From Ophioceras dolichostomum (taxonomy: Eukaryota; Ascomycota; Sordariomycetes; Magnaporthales; Ophioceraceae), in contig PYST01000178.1 of NCBI GenBank assembly GCA_003049485.1, forward strand, positions 19,327 to 83,326: a stretch of 64,000 nt of DNA, read 5' to 3'. The notes under the pieces were generated by a model. It did not search any database and was not told where the DNA came from. It saw only the letters and a list, made by a program, of their open reading frames with translations. Shown here one piece after another: positions 1 to 12,800 of the stretch. The translations under genes and the position numbers were made by a program. Position 1 is the first letter of the stretch, and each line of letters starts with the position of its first letter.

Positions 1-857
1 AGAAGTATACTTAGGAAAAAGAAAAGAAAAAGATAAAAAAATTAAGGTGACCCTCCTCGTACAACCGGGGATCTAGACTACCCTGCGTGTAGCCGTTGGT
101 GCCTAGACGGTAGGTACCCCTTACGAAGTGCGGAGGGGTTTTTCGCATGACATGCAGGGAGAAATCGGATCGTTGTGCCGAAGATTGCTTGAAAGTTGAC
201 CTTCAGCTCCCTGTTAGATCGATGGTCACATCTGCATGGCCACGGCGGGGCCCAGGAGCCGGGGGTCTGAGCCAAGATGCTTTCTGATGGCAAGTTGAAG
301 GCGCTGGGCGATCCTATCGAGCAATGTGAAGTCATCAATCAGTCACAAACTCTTCTCTTATCTGCATAGACTCTCACTATAGAGGTATATACCCACCTTA
401 CCTAGGGTACCTGTGTACCTAGGTAGGTAGGTACCAACTCTAGTACTCGAGGTGCTCAACTAATGTAGCCAAGCAGCCAGTTCGATCTAGGGATATAGCC
501 AACTTCGAACGAGGCAGGAACCCAAGCGATAAAAACAGAACTATTTGAATGTAATCCCATTGAATATGTAGATAGGTCAGGTAGGTAGGTCAGGTAGGTA
601 GGTAGGTAGGTAGGTAGGTATACCGGGAGAAGAAGTGTCGAGCATGTTTGGGGCCGAAAGCGAGTGTGCGAAATCGCCTCACAGATGGATACGGACATTG
701 AACAGAACGCGCCTGCTAAGTCCATGCCATACAAGCCAAAGCTAGGGGGGCCTCGAAATGAGGAAGCAACGATATACAAACTGAGAGTGATGCGCTGAAA
801 CAGTAGGAAGACATGCTCGCAAAAAGACATGGATGGTACAACAACTGTCTGCTGTAG
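1..857. other. Noncoding stretch with GGTA repeats
   Basis: I see no supportable gene here. The stretch lies downstream of the minus-strand CWC21 gene and contains GGTACC sites near 113, 406 and 430 and a GGTA tetranucleotide run at about 569-621. The short open frames across it are broken by the repeat and resemble nothing I know. Confidence 0.6.
593..620. repeat. (GGTA)7 microsatellite
   Basis: Seven uninterrupted GGTA units, preceded by an imperfect run from about 569. It is one of many GGTA/GGTACC-type repeats found in the intergenic DNA of this window. Confidence 0.85.
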
Positions 858-1547
858 TTAGTCGTTACTGCCATCCTCCTGGGTCGCCTCGCTTTCCAAA
901 GATTTCTTGAGTCTCTCCTCCTGGCGCTTCCAATGGCCGCCTTCTTCATAGTCTTTGCTGATCTTCAGCGCTCGCCGAAGCCTCTCACTCTCCTGGATCT
1001 TGGCGTCGGCTAGGTCATGAACCTTGTGCATCTTCAGGTCTCTGCGTGGTGGCGGCCCCCTACCACGGGTTCCAGGCCCCTTCTCCGCTTCGGCGACAAG
1101 CTTCTCGCGCAGCTCGTTACAGCGCTTATCAATCTCCTCCTCGTCGACGCTGTATTAGTCAGGTACGACACGGGTTAGCGAGCGCCTTGCCTGGTGGCTA
1201 CTGGGTGGTGGGCAGATGGCCTACATGGTACCGTGCCTAACCAACCACCTATCCGGAAGGAAGGTAGCCACAGAGGTGCGAGAGACGGGGCAAACGGGCA
1301 TGGGCTGGGCGACTTACTCCTCTTCCTCAAGCTTGTCTCGAAGTTCAAACACCTTGACTTCGATGTCGCGTTTGCGGTCGTGTTCGAGGATGCCCTTGTC
1401 GGGCTGGCGCTGGCGATGCCGTAGGTGGTCGAGATCTCGGGAGTACGGCGCGGCCATCTCCCTAGGCTTCAGGTGCGCGAGGTTGCGCTGAACATAGCCT
1501 GAGGTGCCGCTGCCTCGTGGAGTCGATAGGCCAACGTTGTCCGACAT
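858..1547 (-). CDS. CWC21: Pre-mRNA-splicing factor CWC21 (cwf21 domain)
   Basis: Two exons, 1547-1318 and 1149-858, give 173 residues. The 168-bp intron has donor GTAAGT and ends in CTAATACAG. The N-terminus (MSDNVGLSTPRGSGTSGYVQ, then RNLAHLKPR) is the invariant start of the Cwc21/SRm300 family, which enters the activated spliceosome and contacts Prp8 and Snu114. The cwf21 domain (about residues 55-95) spans the splice junction: a D-I-E-V-K-V-F-E-L-R-D helix, acidic residues, then E-E-I-D-K-R-C-N-E-L-R. The charged C-terminal tail (GRGPPPRRDLKMHKVHDLAD and on) is longer than in yeast, as is common in filamentous fungi. It diverges from CDC123 across a 466-bp spacer. Identification is strong; the exact stop at 858-860 is read directly. 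Confidence 0.93.
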
Positions 1548-2013
1548 TTCTGGTTTTCTTCGCTTGTTTGGTTGATTGCTGTTGAGTCGGTAGGAGGGGT
1601 AGGCGTAGATACACAGGAATCAAGGAAGGCTCGACGAATATGACAACATTTCAAGAGAGAAGTCTGATGTTGGATGATCCGGATACAGCGTATTGCTCGG
1701 CGTGTGCTAAAGTGTCAGTGGAATGGGGTAGGCGGTGGGGACAATTGCTCAGCACGCTGGACTGCTCGATAGGCAGAAAACCACGCTAAAGACGCGGGGT
1801 CGAGTTTAATCGCCACGGCACGAATGCCACACCAGCGGCGGCAGCTCGCTTTGGCTAGGTTGTAACCCGTTCTAAGAAAGCAACCCGATCGATGTCCATG
1901 TTGACTCATACCTTATATTGACTCGTCCGCAGCCCGATTTCTTTTATACTACCTTACATACCAGGTCACAGGAGGTTCAGCTCACCATTTGCTGTCTTAA
2001 TTAGTAACCCACG
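1548..2013. promoter_or_regulatory. Divergent promoter CWC21 / CDC123
   Basis: A 466-bp noncoding spacer between two divergent start codons, so it must hold both promoters. I see no recognisable regulatory motif that I would defend. Confidence 0.5.
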
Positions 2014-3414
2014 ATGCCTGCCTTCGACAACATCCCAACCCCAGGACAGAGGGCATCATCACGGGAAGGGACAGCCCAGTTCCCGCCTGTCATCAGAGAC
2101 CATATCCTCAACTGTTCATACGACAGCTGGTTCACGAAGTATGCATAAGATCAGGGATCATCATTTTGCCACACGGCGACAGTAACCATACTGACCGAAG
2201 TCTTCGCTGGCGGTTCGCTTACCCTCTTCCGTCGTTGTTTTAGATATCGCTCATCATGCATCAAATCTCGAATCATCAAATTGCCCCCCGAATTCGTCGA
2301 CTACTTGCGAGAGGACGGCATCACGCTCGCTGATGATGACGGCGGCGAGTTGGACGATGACGACTGGCAGCCGTCAGCGGCGGCGACGGGGTGGGCGGCA
2401 GGGCCTGCTCAGGAGCCCGCTTCTGACTCCGACACGGAAGACGACGAGGGCTCGCTCCGCCCGGCGAAACTCCCACCGAACAAGCGCTTCCCGGGCCTGC
2501 ACAGTCAAATCGAGGAGGAGATACGCCAGCTGGGCGGGAAAGTGGTCCCGAAGCTGAATTGGTCTTCACCAAAGGATGCCACGTGGATCATGATGGACAA
2601 AAACACCATGGCTTGCACGAGCGCCAACGATGTCTACCTACTTCTTAAGAGCTCCAGCTTCATCAGCCACGACCTCGAGCATGCCTTCGAGGGCTGTATT
2701 CCGACTGGACTAGCGGGGGCGGCTTCCCCGTCGCCACCTGCCGGGCCGGCGGCGGGACTGGAGTTCAACCCCGTTCTGGTTTTGCGTCCATACTTCACTC
2801 CACAGACTGCACTGGAGTTTCGTTGCTTCGTCAAGCAGAGGAATCTTGTGGCCATCTCGCAGCGTGATCTGAAGCACTATGCCTTCCTAAACGGCCTCCG
2901 CCCCGCCATCATAGCGCGCGCGAAGGATCTCTTTGACCGGGTCTTGCGCCTGACCTTTCCGGACGGCAGCTTCACTTTCGACATCTACATACCCGAGGGT
3001 GATGGCGGTAGTGAGACCGACGACACGCTGTCCAGGGCTAGGCTCATCGACATCAATCCCTGGGCCGCCAAAACCGACTCTCTTCTGTTCGACTGGGAAG
3101 AACTGTTGGACTTGCACGTGCCTAGCCCTTTACTAGGCACGGCTCCGGAAATGGATGTGATCGCGATAGGACCGGAAAACGAGACCGATGTCAGCGAGTC
3201 CACGGACGAAGAGGACGATAGCCATGTAGATGATTTCGAGCCTGAGTTACGATTGGTCGAGGTGGATGACCCCGCCGCATCCAACTTCGTTTCCTCCCAG
3301 TATTCTGCCCACAAGCTGCCTAGGGAGGTTGTGGACGCCAGCATGGCAGGAGGCGCTGGTCTGAGAGAGTTTGCCGAGCAGTGGAAGCAGCTGGTCGAGA
3401 GGCGCGGCAATTGA
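2014..3414 (+). CDS. CDC123: Cell division cycle protein 123 (eIF2 assembly factor)
   Basis: Exons 2014-2138 and 2244-3414 (intron 105 bp, donor GTATGC, acceptor TTTTAG) encode 431 residues. The CDC123/D123 family is an ATP-grasp-fold chaperone that joins eIF2 alpha and gamma to build the translation initiation factor in the cytosol. The first exon carries the conserved C-S-Y-D-S-W-F-T-K-Y, and splicing joins it to R-I-I-K-L-P-P-E-F. Later family blocks are P-K-L-N-W-S-S-P-K-D-A (about 144-154), the L-R-P-Y-F block (about 222), F-R-C-F-V-K with A-I-S-Q-R (about 234-249) and the metal/ATP-site D-I-N-P-W (about 311-315). Two acidic or low-complexity inserts (about 72-115 and 194-215) fit a filamentous-fungal homologue. 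Starting at the in-frame codon at 2281 would lose the N-terminal motif and is not an ATG, so the spliced model is preferred. Confidence 0.95.
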
Positions 3415-5472
3415 CCGTGAACAGGAACCAGAGAGAAGGCCTTCATTAAGTGGTTGTCGGACTGGTCCTCGCCGCGCAATAGGGGTTCTCAGTGCGAAGA
3501 ATACGTTTAGGGAGCTTACAAGGTTCCTGGAGCCCCAATGCGCTTCCCGGGGTGATATGGTTTGATCAGACATTGTACATAAACCAACCTATCTGTGGCT
3601 AAACGGTGTTGATGGCCTTGCCACCGTCCATGTGCGGACTTCTCGGCTGTAAGCGGACGCCGTGGCTCGGACTCGGCCGTTGATGGCGCTGATGCTGTCA
3701 GCCTCCAGCCTCACGGCTAGAAGCCAGAAATAATCTCGGCCTCGACTGGCGGGCCGCCATCGGGCAGCCGCAATATTGGCACAGTGTCGGAGCCCGTGGG
3801 AATTCCGCCTTGGGTCAGCCCACCAAGTTTGAAATCTGTCAATCACGCGCCATCCTCGCTCCAGTAGCAGAATGCAGATACCCTCCCCGGGAGGAAGTGG
3901 TGGCGCCGCCCCGATTTGGTGGTGCTCGCAGCACCACTGACGGAATTCCCTACGTGTAAATGCTCTGGACCTGGGCCTCTTGAGCTAGCAAGTAGATGCC
4001 GTAGTTCATCAGCATGCCGACTGACATGGATGCCGAGCTGTGCTAAAATGGCGAGCTAAACGTCGCCGGGCTGAAACACTAGGTGGTGTCGAATGCTGGA
4101 CGCCTTGGTTGCAAACGAGCAGGAGGCCCGGGAAAGGGCTACAAACGATGTCTGAATAGGCCCTGGGCTCGAGCGGTGGCCATCGTCACATCGACCGAGA
4201 CCTTCTTCTGATGGTATGCAGTAGAGGATCTGCTCCGGAGAGCTGGCGTGGCGGAAGACGCGGCTGTGGAGGTGCGCTGGCCCCAGGACTCTACTGCGTG
4301 TTCCGAGATGCTTTGGTTAGAAGGTCAAGAGCAGAACGATAGGACCAGAGAATGGGCATGCGCGGAGGAGGCAGCGAAACGACTCCTACCACAGTACTTT
4401 ATTGGGAGTGGTCCCATGAAATTTATTTTATCAGAGCGCCGGGATGCGGCTTGTATTACAAGTGTGCCCACGCATTCACAGGTAAAGGGTTTGGTTTGCT
4501 AGCTACCGCGGCAGGTCACCTGCCGTCCCAACTTATCCTGTATCATAGTCATTAGGTAGTCGCTAGCACGTCTTATACCCCTAGGGAGGTGGAAAGCGCT
4601 TGGCGGCGCTTTCAACAGACGTTAAAAATTCATCATCGTCATCATCATCATCCCATGAAACTTTGGGGGAGGAGGATGGACGGGACCAAGCCCACCGAAA
4701 GGCCACGAGAGGACCGTCAGAGGGCGAACCGCCCGCAGTCCAAGAACCCTGATAATTTTATTGCCCATCAAGTACTATTTAACGAGAGATTTCCAGAGTA
4801 TGCCAACTGCCAACCAAACATAAGCCAATACCTGTGCCGTTCTCCTATCGTATTGTAGTATGCTGGACGAATACATGGTACTCCGTCTTTGTTTGTAATA
4901 AGCTGCAGTTTTTGTTTGGTCTGGCTTGGTCGTCTGGGGCTGGAGAAATAAACCCTGTTCCTTGGCCGAACAGCCCTTACAACGACCTAGCTAGCCGAAT
5001 CTATCAGCCGTCAACCTTCAATCTATCTCGTATGTTCTCATATGTCCCGTGCGAGCAAGGTGTCTTCCTGACTATTCCGTAGACGTGCCAGAACAAGATT
5101 TTCCACGGCGCCTGATGTTACTGCGTTATTAGCATGTGACATGAAATCACGTGCGGGATCCCGGGCCGGCGGGGTCTGTGCCAGAATTCGGCCAGGCCTG
5201 GGTCCAACTCGTTTCGTCGATTGGCGAATGGAAAAAAAAGGGAAACTAATACCTGCCCACAATCTCGACAGCTGACACCAGCTGGTTGACTGACATCGCC
5301 GCCCTCCTTCCCACCCGTCCATCCCCCTTCCTGCCAGATAACCGGAGCAGGCAGAATAGACAAGCGCTGTCTAAACAGGAATAAGAGTGTGATTGATTGG
5401 CTGAGGTCGGGCCGTGGCTGGAATTGTCCCGAGAGCGAAAACGAGAACGTGGACAAGCGCGAGACAGGCGGA
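3415..5472. other. Intergenic region upstream of the DUF3716 gene
   Basis: About 2 kb with no gene I can support. Short open frames near 4248 and 4589 show no family resemblance. A CACGTG E-box lies at 5148-5153, about 320 bp upstream of the next start codon. The stretch 5150-5470 is probably promoter and leader. Confidence 0.5.
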
Positions 5473-7046
5473 ATGACGGGAATCGTCCGCCCCTCCCGTG
5501 GCCACCTAAATAAGGTCACCAAGCCGTCCTCTCCCAGCTCTGGCCGGCGGCCGAATCACCAACTGCTCGCTGCAACTGCGGCAGCCGCTGGAATCGCCGA
5601 GTCGCGAAGGCAGCAGCAGCAGCAGGACCAGGGATCCTCTGCCATACCACCAGGCCTGGATCTCTCCGATCCGTCACAGCTTCTCCCTCAGGAACCCGTC
5701 TTGAGCCCTGAACTGGGTGATGGGCCGTTGCCGCCCCACGACCCAATGGTTGACCTGCGGGTTGCCGCCGAAGATGCGCTCAGGCCGGAACATGGCGGCG
5801 TCGCTGTTCCCCAAGACCACGAACACGCGCACGACGACCATGACCACGACCATGACCACGGCATCGCCGCTAAGGCCGTCGACATGGATCCGGCCGTGAC
5901 GCACAGCATGGACCTGAGCACGGCGGCGAACATCCTAGCCAACGGCGGCAACCTGCTCGACCCATCCGGATCGAACGCAAGGGACTACGGCTCGCCACCG
6001 CAAGGGGGCCACGACGAACACGACCCCGGCGACGACGGCAACGTTCCGCTCCACCACAACCACCACCACCACCACCACCACCAGCATGGCAGTCACCACA
6101 ACCTCCACCAGGTGCAGGTTCCTACACAACACCACGGCGTGGATTTTGGGCCGCAGGAACGGACCACAGAGCAGCTGGCGCGGGAGTCCGGCTATCACGG
6201 CGTGGTGCTAGAGAGCGCCCTAGCAAAGCGCTTGGCACGGGAACCCGCCCAGCGGCCCGCCCAGCAGCGGCGGCCCGATCAGAATCTGAACCTTGCTCGA
6301 CGCAGTAACGTCGAAGCCCTTTTTGCCCATATTGCTGGGGAGGAGGTCTCCCAGCCCTGCAAGAACTGCCACAAGGGCCACGGACCGTGGACCGCATGCG
6401 TCGTCATCGACGGCCAAATGTGTGGCAGCTGCACCAACTGCTGGTTCAATGCCTCTGGTGCCCGGTGCTCCTTCCACGGTGAGTCCGTCGCCCTGCCCGC
6501 TGGTGGCCTGTGATATCCCACCGGAGCTGCTCATACCTGATGGGATAGGCTTGTTAGCTAATCTCGTTGCTTTGCTCGCCCTCGCTGTCTGATTCGCGTC
6601 GCATGCCGCCCGTCCCAGAGGCGCGAAACCAACAGGGCCATCCTGTGCAGCAACAGCAACCGCAACATCAAACTCACAATCCCCAACACCACCCGCTCCC
6701 AGCCGCGGGCGTGTTGGCGAGCCAAGACCCGCCCGCGTTCGGGGTTGACTCTCCGATGAACCTCGCGGCGGCACCCCCTGACCCTCCACCAGGAAGCATC
6801 GACTTCACCTCAGCGGTCAACTTGTCGAACCCCACGGTGAGATACACAGTCGAGCGCGCCATGGCCGAGGCACGAACTGTAGATGTAAAGATGCACCACC
6901 TGATGAAGATTGAGCTCTCCGCGAAACGGCTGGCGCTGGACATACTCGCGTACGAGAGGATCGTTGCAGAAGAGGCCAAGGAGCCGGCCGTGACCGAAGC
7001 CGTCGCCCCGCCCCCGGCAGACCTGGGTGGGGGGGAAGCTGCTTAG
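5473..7046 (+). CDS. His-rich protein with a DUF3716-like cysteine motif
   Basis: Exons 5473-6478 and 6619-7046 (intron 140 bp, donor GTGAGT, acceptor CCCAG) give 477 residues. The open frame extends upstream to a GTG at 5389, but the first ATG is 5473. The recognisable part is residues 296-335 with Cys at 296, 299, 309, 317, 320, 323 and 332 and the pattern C-K-N-C-x6-P-W-T-A-C...C-x2-C-x2-C-W-F...C-S-F-H. From memory this is the fungal DUF3716 type, function unknown and possibly zinc binding. It is preceded by two histidine tracts: alternating H-D near 117-127 and a nearly pure His run near 196-206. The spliced C-terminus after a Q/P/H linker (about 370-460) looks helical. The layout suggests a nuclear regulatory protein, but no DNA-binding domain is evident. 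The gene model is good; the function is unknown. Confidence 0.82.
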
Positions 7047-8420
7047 CAGGCACCTCCTCCGCATCCGGAGATCGCTGCGAGTCCAACGCGTACCCAAAGC
7101 ATGCAGTCTTCGAAGCTAGGACCTCGTGCATCACGTTTATTGGTTAGTGAAGGCGTGCTCCTCCTGGCCCCTGAAGCGCATCTAGCCCCCTTGAAGACGG
7201 CCGCGGCAGGGGAGGTGGCGCGCCTGTCGAACGGACTGACAGGGTGCCTCGATAGGTTCGTGACTGACGGCTGGGAGCTCCGCGGCCTGCAAGTCCAGCT
7301 TTAGACAAGAGCGGGGGGCATGAAAATAATGAAAGAAATCTAGAAATCTAGGTACCTATCTAGGTGCGCAGCAACAATCCGCGAACGCTGTCACTATTTC
7401 AACAGTTTAAAACCAACCTAGGGAAATTTGAAAACAAGTACTACCGAGATACCTTCTGTTGATATGGCGGGGAAAACTTCATATTCATGATTCCGCACGG
7501 GCCGGCAGGGCCACAGTCGGCAACAAATGCATGATGACGGGCACGTACCTCTAGTCAACGTAGCTTCGAGACTTTGGGCTTTGGTCTGGCTCCAGCATGG
7601 GGAGGATGGCCGCGACAGGTGTCCTTGCAATAATGGTCTGGAGGCAAACCTGGGTTGCTTGTCTGTCTCCCTATCCGCCTTGACAGGTGGTTCATCTCTC
7701 GGCAATCTAGCCATGCTCGGAAAGCCGCGTGCTAGCTAGCTGTGCCAGCTCGACATCGGGTCGAAACAGGGTGGAAGGGGGGCGCCGGAGCCTGGGAGGG
7801 CCTGGCCGTGCCTTTCCACGGACATGGCAATGGGTGAGCATCACACGATGAGTTTGCAAGACTCGTACGCAGGAGTAATTAAACAAGATATCTGATCCGT
7901 CCCTTTTTACGTGTGAATGCAAATTCCTCCTCAGCTCTCCAGATCGTCCGGCACACAAGGAGGAGCCACTCCCGCCAACAGCAGACAAGGGAGTTCGCTA
8001 TATACTAGCGGGACCTCGTATTCGAAGCGTCGAGATGCGCAAAACAAGTAACAAACAAAACGATGAGATGAGATAGACAAGGGAAAGAAAGAAGAAGGAT
8101 AAGAGGGAAAGGGCGGAAGAAAAAGAATACCGGATTGAGAGGGTAAAAAGAAACAAGAAAAAAACCGTGAGATCCGAGAAGGAGAAATATCTCGTAGAGT
8201 ACATAGCACCCGCTGAGGCGCCGCGTCGGCCAAAGCCAAAGCCAAAGCCAACGCCCCACGTTCGTTGATTACTACGTGGCTTATATGGGTATCCGGGAGG
8301 GTGGGAAGACGGGGGAAGGAGATAGCAGCGGCGGCGACGGTGATAAGCCAAGCGAAGGATGAGCGAAGGATGATGAGCGATCGGGGGAGCAAAACGGAGC
8401 AAAGGCTTGTTTAGCTCCCG
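7047..8420. other. Intergenic region between two convergent genes
   Basis: This holds the 3' ends of the DUF3716 gene (plus) and the Galpha gene (minus). No coding signal was recognised. A GGTACC-containing patch lies at about 7350-7365. From about 8030 to 8180 the plus strand is strongly A/G-rich, consistent with a minus-strand pyrimidine-rich 3' UTR. Confidence 0.5.
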
Positions 8421-9860
8421 CTAGATGAGACCGCAGAGGCGGAGGTTCTCCTGTATGATGATGTCTAGGAATTTTGAACGCGAGTGAGTTAGCAATAGGC
8501 CATCATAGCTGGCGACTGGGCAAGCAAGGCTCGACTCGGACGCCTAGACAGAGGTCGTGACGGAGCTTGAGCACGAGGACTCGGGTGGTTGCCTCGGGTG
8601 GTTGCATCTTACCGTTGACCGCCGCCATGACGAAGCGAATTTGTGTGGTATCAGTGGCGCAGGTGAAGTGGGTGTAGATCTGCTTGGTCTCGTGCTGGTT
8701 CAAGCTCACGAACCGGTTGAGGATGTAGTCGCAAGCCGCCGCGTAGTCATCGCCGCCCTCGTAGTCGGGGAAGTAGTTCTTCATCGGGCTGATAGGGAGC
8801 TTCTCCTTGAACCGATCGATCTTGTTGAGGAAGAGGATGATGGAGGTCTTGATGAACCACCTAGAGTTGCAGATCGAGTCGAATAGTGTGAGCGCCTCCT
8901 GCATGCGGTTGACTGTCTCATCCTCGAACAGCAGCTGGTCGTACTCCGAAATGGCGACGAGGAAGAGGATCGTGGTGACGTTTTCGAAGCAGTGGATCCA
9001 CTTCTTCCGCTCCGAACGCTGGCCACCAACATCGAACATGCGGTATGTGAGGTCGCCGATGATGAAGGTCGTCTCGGTGATGCCCGTGGTTTTGACACGC
9101 GACCTCAGGACATCCTGGTCATTAGGCATGTAGTCTGGCGCCGCGATGCGCGCGATGTTGTCGAAGTAGCTGCGAGGCATGATGCCAGTCCATGTCAGTC
9201 ACGGTCAGTGGTAAAACGGCGCGGCGCGGCGCCTGAGTGGCGAAGCGATCGGACGGGGAGAGAGCGCGTAAACACGAGTATGGGGGGAAACGCACTATCT
9301 GGCGGAGTCATTCAGCTGGTACTCCCTGGAGCGCTTGAAGCACTCCTGCACGCCGCGGTCCTTCCACAGGGCCTCGATGGCGTTGCCGACCTCGGGTGGC
9401 AGCACATCACCCTCGATCTGTGCCGGCTGCATGAAGATCGTCTGGACGTGGTACTCCATCCTCTGGTCCTCGAGGGGCAACTCGAGCGACTCCATGGCTT
9501 CGAGAATGACGCGCATGGACTGAACCGTGTTGCTGAAAATGATCTCCTTGAACGACTCTCGCTCATCCCTGGAGTAGCCGCCCTCGTGGATGAGCTTCAT
9601 CTGCTTCAGGATTGTCGACTTCCCGGATTCACCAGCACCTGCAGCCAGCCACACGTGTCAGCCACGGCTCGAACAAGGAGAAATAGCAGGGGGCGACAAG
9701 GCCTCGCGAGGGCCTCGGGGTCAATGGTGTCCATCTGCTTACCCAGGAGAAGCATCTTGATTTCATTTCGCTGCTGCAACCGATCTCTCTTCAGCTGGTT
9801 CTCGATCTCCTCATTTCGGGCCTTGCCCTCCTTCTCCTCCGTGCTCATTCCACAACCCAT
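8421..9860 (-). CDS. gna-1: Heterotrimeric G protein alpha subunit, group I
   Basis: Four exons, 9860-9743, 9638-9296, 9169-8613 and 8464-8421, give exactly 353 residues, the usual length. Intron donors are GTAAGC, GTGCGT and GTAAGA. Fungal group I (Galpha-i-like) subunits couple seven-transmembrane receptors to adenylate cyclase and control growth, mating and virulence. Visible motifs: MGCG N-terminus for Gly2 myristoylation and Cys3 palmitoylation; P-loop G-A-G-E-S-G-K-S (40-47), split by intron 1 at Gly40; R-S-R-V-K-T-T switch I; D-V-G-G-Q-R switch II with the catalytic Gln; F-L-N-K-I-D; T-C-A-T-D-T. The last exon, only 44 nt, encodes D-I-I-I-Q-E-N-L-R-L-C-G-L-I with the pertussis-toxin-type Cys at position -4. 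The gene symbol is the Neurospora name for this group. The protein looks intact and highly conserved. Confidence 0.97.
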
Positions 9861-12800
9861 TTTGAACTACCGCCCGTGGGCAAGAGGCTGCGGGGATACG
9901 TCGTCGGGATAGGATCGAGAGCTGTCGGGAAGCGAATCGTCAGTTCGGCTTCGCAATTGCTTGAATTGATCAGGCGCAGATGCGCATTAAAATCTCGATG
10001 TGGCTGTAGAACGCGGGCAATGATGGATGTCGGCGAAACGGGTGCTTTTGTTCGATGGCCGACTGAGAGGATCGTTCTAAAAATTGGGGGAATGGAAGGA
10101 AGGTCGGCCCCGACATCAATGGAGGGTTGCGCGGCAGATTGGGGGTTGATTGGCAAGAGGACAGCCAAAAAGAAAATTGATGAAGGCAACAAACTCACCA
10201 AAAAAATTTGATTGAACCCCCCCCAAAAAAGGCCAACCAACGTATCGCGAATACAGAGCGCCCAGAGATGGGAATGGCTTCAGCTGTTCAATAGCAAACT
10301 CAATCAGCGCGCAGCGTTTGCGGATGATAATTGTGCTGTGCACGAAACGGAGGAAAAATAATAATAAAGAGCGTGAACAAGGCACACTTCGACCGGGTGA
10401 GGAGAAGGAGAGAACGAGAGGGATGGCCGGAAAGCTTGAGGTTGTCTGTCTGCAGCGTGCAGGAAGGAATCCTGGGCGAGCGGAGAATTGCAGACTGGCT
10501 GCTGGCTAGGGGCTGGGAAAGGGACAATGCACCAGTCTCAATGCAGACCACCGTAATTTTGGGGTGGGGAGGAGGTGAGGGGCCAGAGGACCCACGGAGA
10601 AAATGGGGTTCGGAGAGCACGTCAAATCACCTGGCAAGGAGCCTTCTCTCTCACCTGCAGGGCACCGACTGGCACCAGCAAGCGTGGAAAGGCCTGCGAA
10701 CTTCCACTGCACGCACGGCGGGCGAGTGGAACGCGAGCTGACTGACAAATCCAGACCCCGAGAATTTCGAATTTTGGAAGGCGGCCGTTTCTGACGGTGG
10801 AGTCGTCCAGCATCCCGGCACCTTGTTTACCTACACCCTTGCTGCACCTGGAAATGCATAACCAGGAATCTACCGTTTCGAGATTGTGAGGAGACGAGGG
10901 TCTCATCCATCCGCAGGCGTCTATTGACCTAGGTAGGTACCTACCTACCTTAGTACATACTGTAGTTTTATATCAATTACCATGTACAACAAGAGAGTCG
11001 GGCGCGCCAGTTTTGTGTGTATCGCGGGTTTGCGGAGGGTGGTTGTGGCAATTATTGGACAGCGCAGCTTCCTCCTCTTCGGATGCGAAATCAGTGTGGA
11101 GAAGGCAAGAAAAACCGCCCTGGCCATCCACATCGAGCATGGCCGCCGCCACAAAAGCCCCGGCCGATCTTGCGGATGCCCTCCTCCTGTTTCCAAGCAA
11201 CCAAGCACAAAACATACATATTCTTCTCCCCTACTCGATAGGGACCTAGGTTTCTTTTGGACCAAGATCGTGTCACAATATATAGGCGCTGCCCCAGGTG
11301 CCCAGGTGGAAGCTTCACTGCGATCAGCATTCAACGGCGCCATGGCAACTAACCCGCTCACCCGCCTTCAGGATCGGAAGGGACCAAGTGGGATCGATCT
11401 CCCAGCCCCAGCGACTCCTGAACTCCTGCAGCTGGTTGTCGGCATTCCCATTATGAACCCACTAAAACGCCCCACCTCAGGTCGGTCTGTCCTAGGAAAG
11501 GGAGACAGGAGAGCTTGATCAATGATGAGCCTCACGCGTCTGACCCTGCTGTGTCCTGATGGCCTCGTTCCCTCCATATCGGCTTATAGAACGAGGAATT
11601 TTGACTTGTAAATCTCGAGCTTATAGCACTATACGCCATCATGTTTGAGGCGATGACTTGACTGCCTAGGTAGGTAGGTAGGTACCTACGTCAACTGATA
11701 CAACTGAACTGCCTTGCTATCTGTCGCCCACCGACTCAATAATGCCTTCCGCTAGTAACCACAATGCCCGTTTTTCACGCCCGAAAGCTGGAGAAGACGA
11801 CACAATTCTGCAGGCGCAAACGAACTCGCCACTGCAACGACTAAATCGACCAGGCCCTCCAATGCCGAGGCGGACAGCTCCCTGATCAATGGCACAGTTT
11901 GACAAAGTTCCTGGCAGTCCCAGGGAATAGATGACTTTCTGATAAGCAACAGTCTCCTGCTCCCCATCTGTGCCCCTGGATTTCATGCCTCGCTCTTCTT
12001 TCGCCCAGATACAACGTACAGGCAAGTGCAGGTGAAACGTCTCCCAATTTTAGCCGGGCTTTCCCATCGAAATGCAACAGCAGTCCCAGATCTTTTGATG
12101 CTCGGCAGCCAGACAGCCGTTTCCCATGTTTCCTCGTGGTACTGACAGTACCTGGATGCCGGCGACAGGCCCTGAAGCTCACTCACACCACAACAGCGCT
12201 AGCACAACACATGCGCCTTCGAATACGGGATTCTGGTGGGTTATTGACGGAGTAGGTACCACACACCTGCACAACGATCATCTCCGGCCCTGAAGAATAA
12301 ATCTCGCTTCCCCCGACTATTGACTTGGGAGTGCATCGTCCCTGCCAAGCCTCGATCCTTCAATGCGTTGCTCGGTACCTCAAAGTTGTACCTCCCCTCC
12401 TCCCCTCCTCCCCTTCCCTTCTAGAATGTCTGGAACCTGCCCCAAAGGCCTGACGGGCTCCACAGGGAAGTCTGAGAATCCGTTGATCTCCGGGCGACGG
12501 CCCCATGAAACCCTGTGCCTTCTCACGTCATCTACAAATGTACGACGTTCTGTCGCTTTTGAAATATTGTACATACAGTGTACTCCGAATTGAGTGTTAG
12601 CGGTGTTGTTTGTTCTAGCGGTATCCGGAGAAAAGGGATATCACAGTAGTACATGGAGGCAGATAATGCAGCAGATAACTAAGGCCAGGTCTTCACGCAT
12701 TCACACATTCTATAGCCCGGACGACTTCAAAAATCTCGTGTCATGATGTAGGTAGGCACTTCCGTACTTACGTCGGTAGGAAGTCGATGGGCCTACTAGC

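Noticed and set aside
2281..2283. Start of CDC123 at 2281
   Set aside because: The codon is TTG, and an upstream ATG exon at 2014-2138 supplies the conserved family N-terminus through a good intron.
8992..9912. Plus-strand open frame of 306 codons over the Galpha gene
   Set aside because: Crosses Galpha introns and exons in antisense; no family resemblance.
10982..11518. 178-codon plus-strand open frame in the Galpha/Smr spacer
   Set aside because: No recognisable domain, no splice partners, ordinary intergenic composition.
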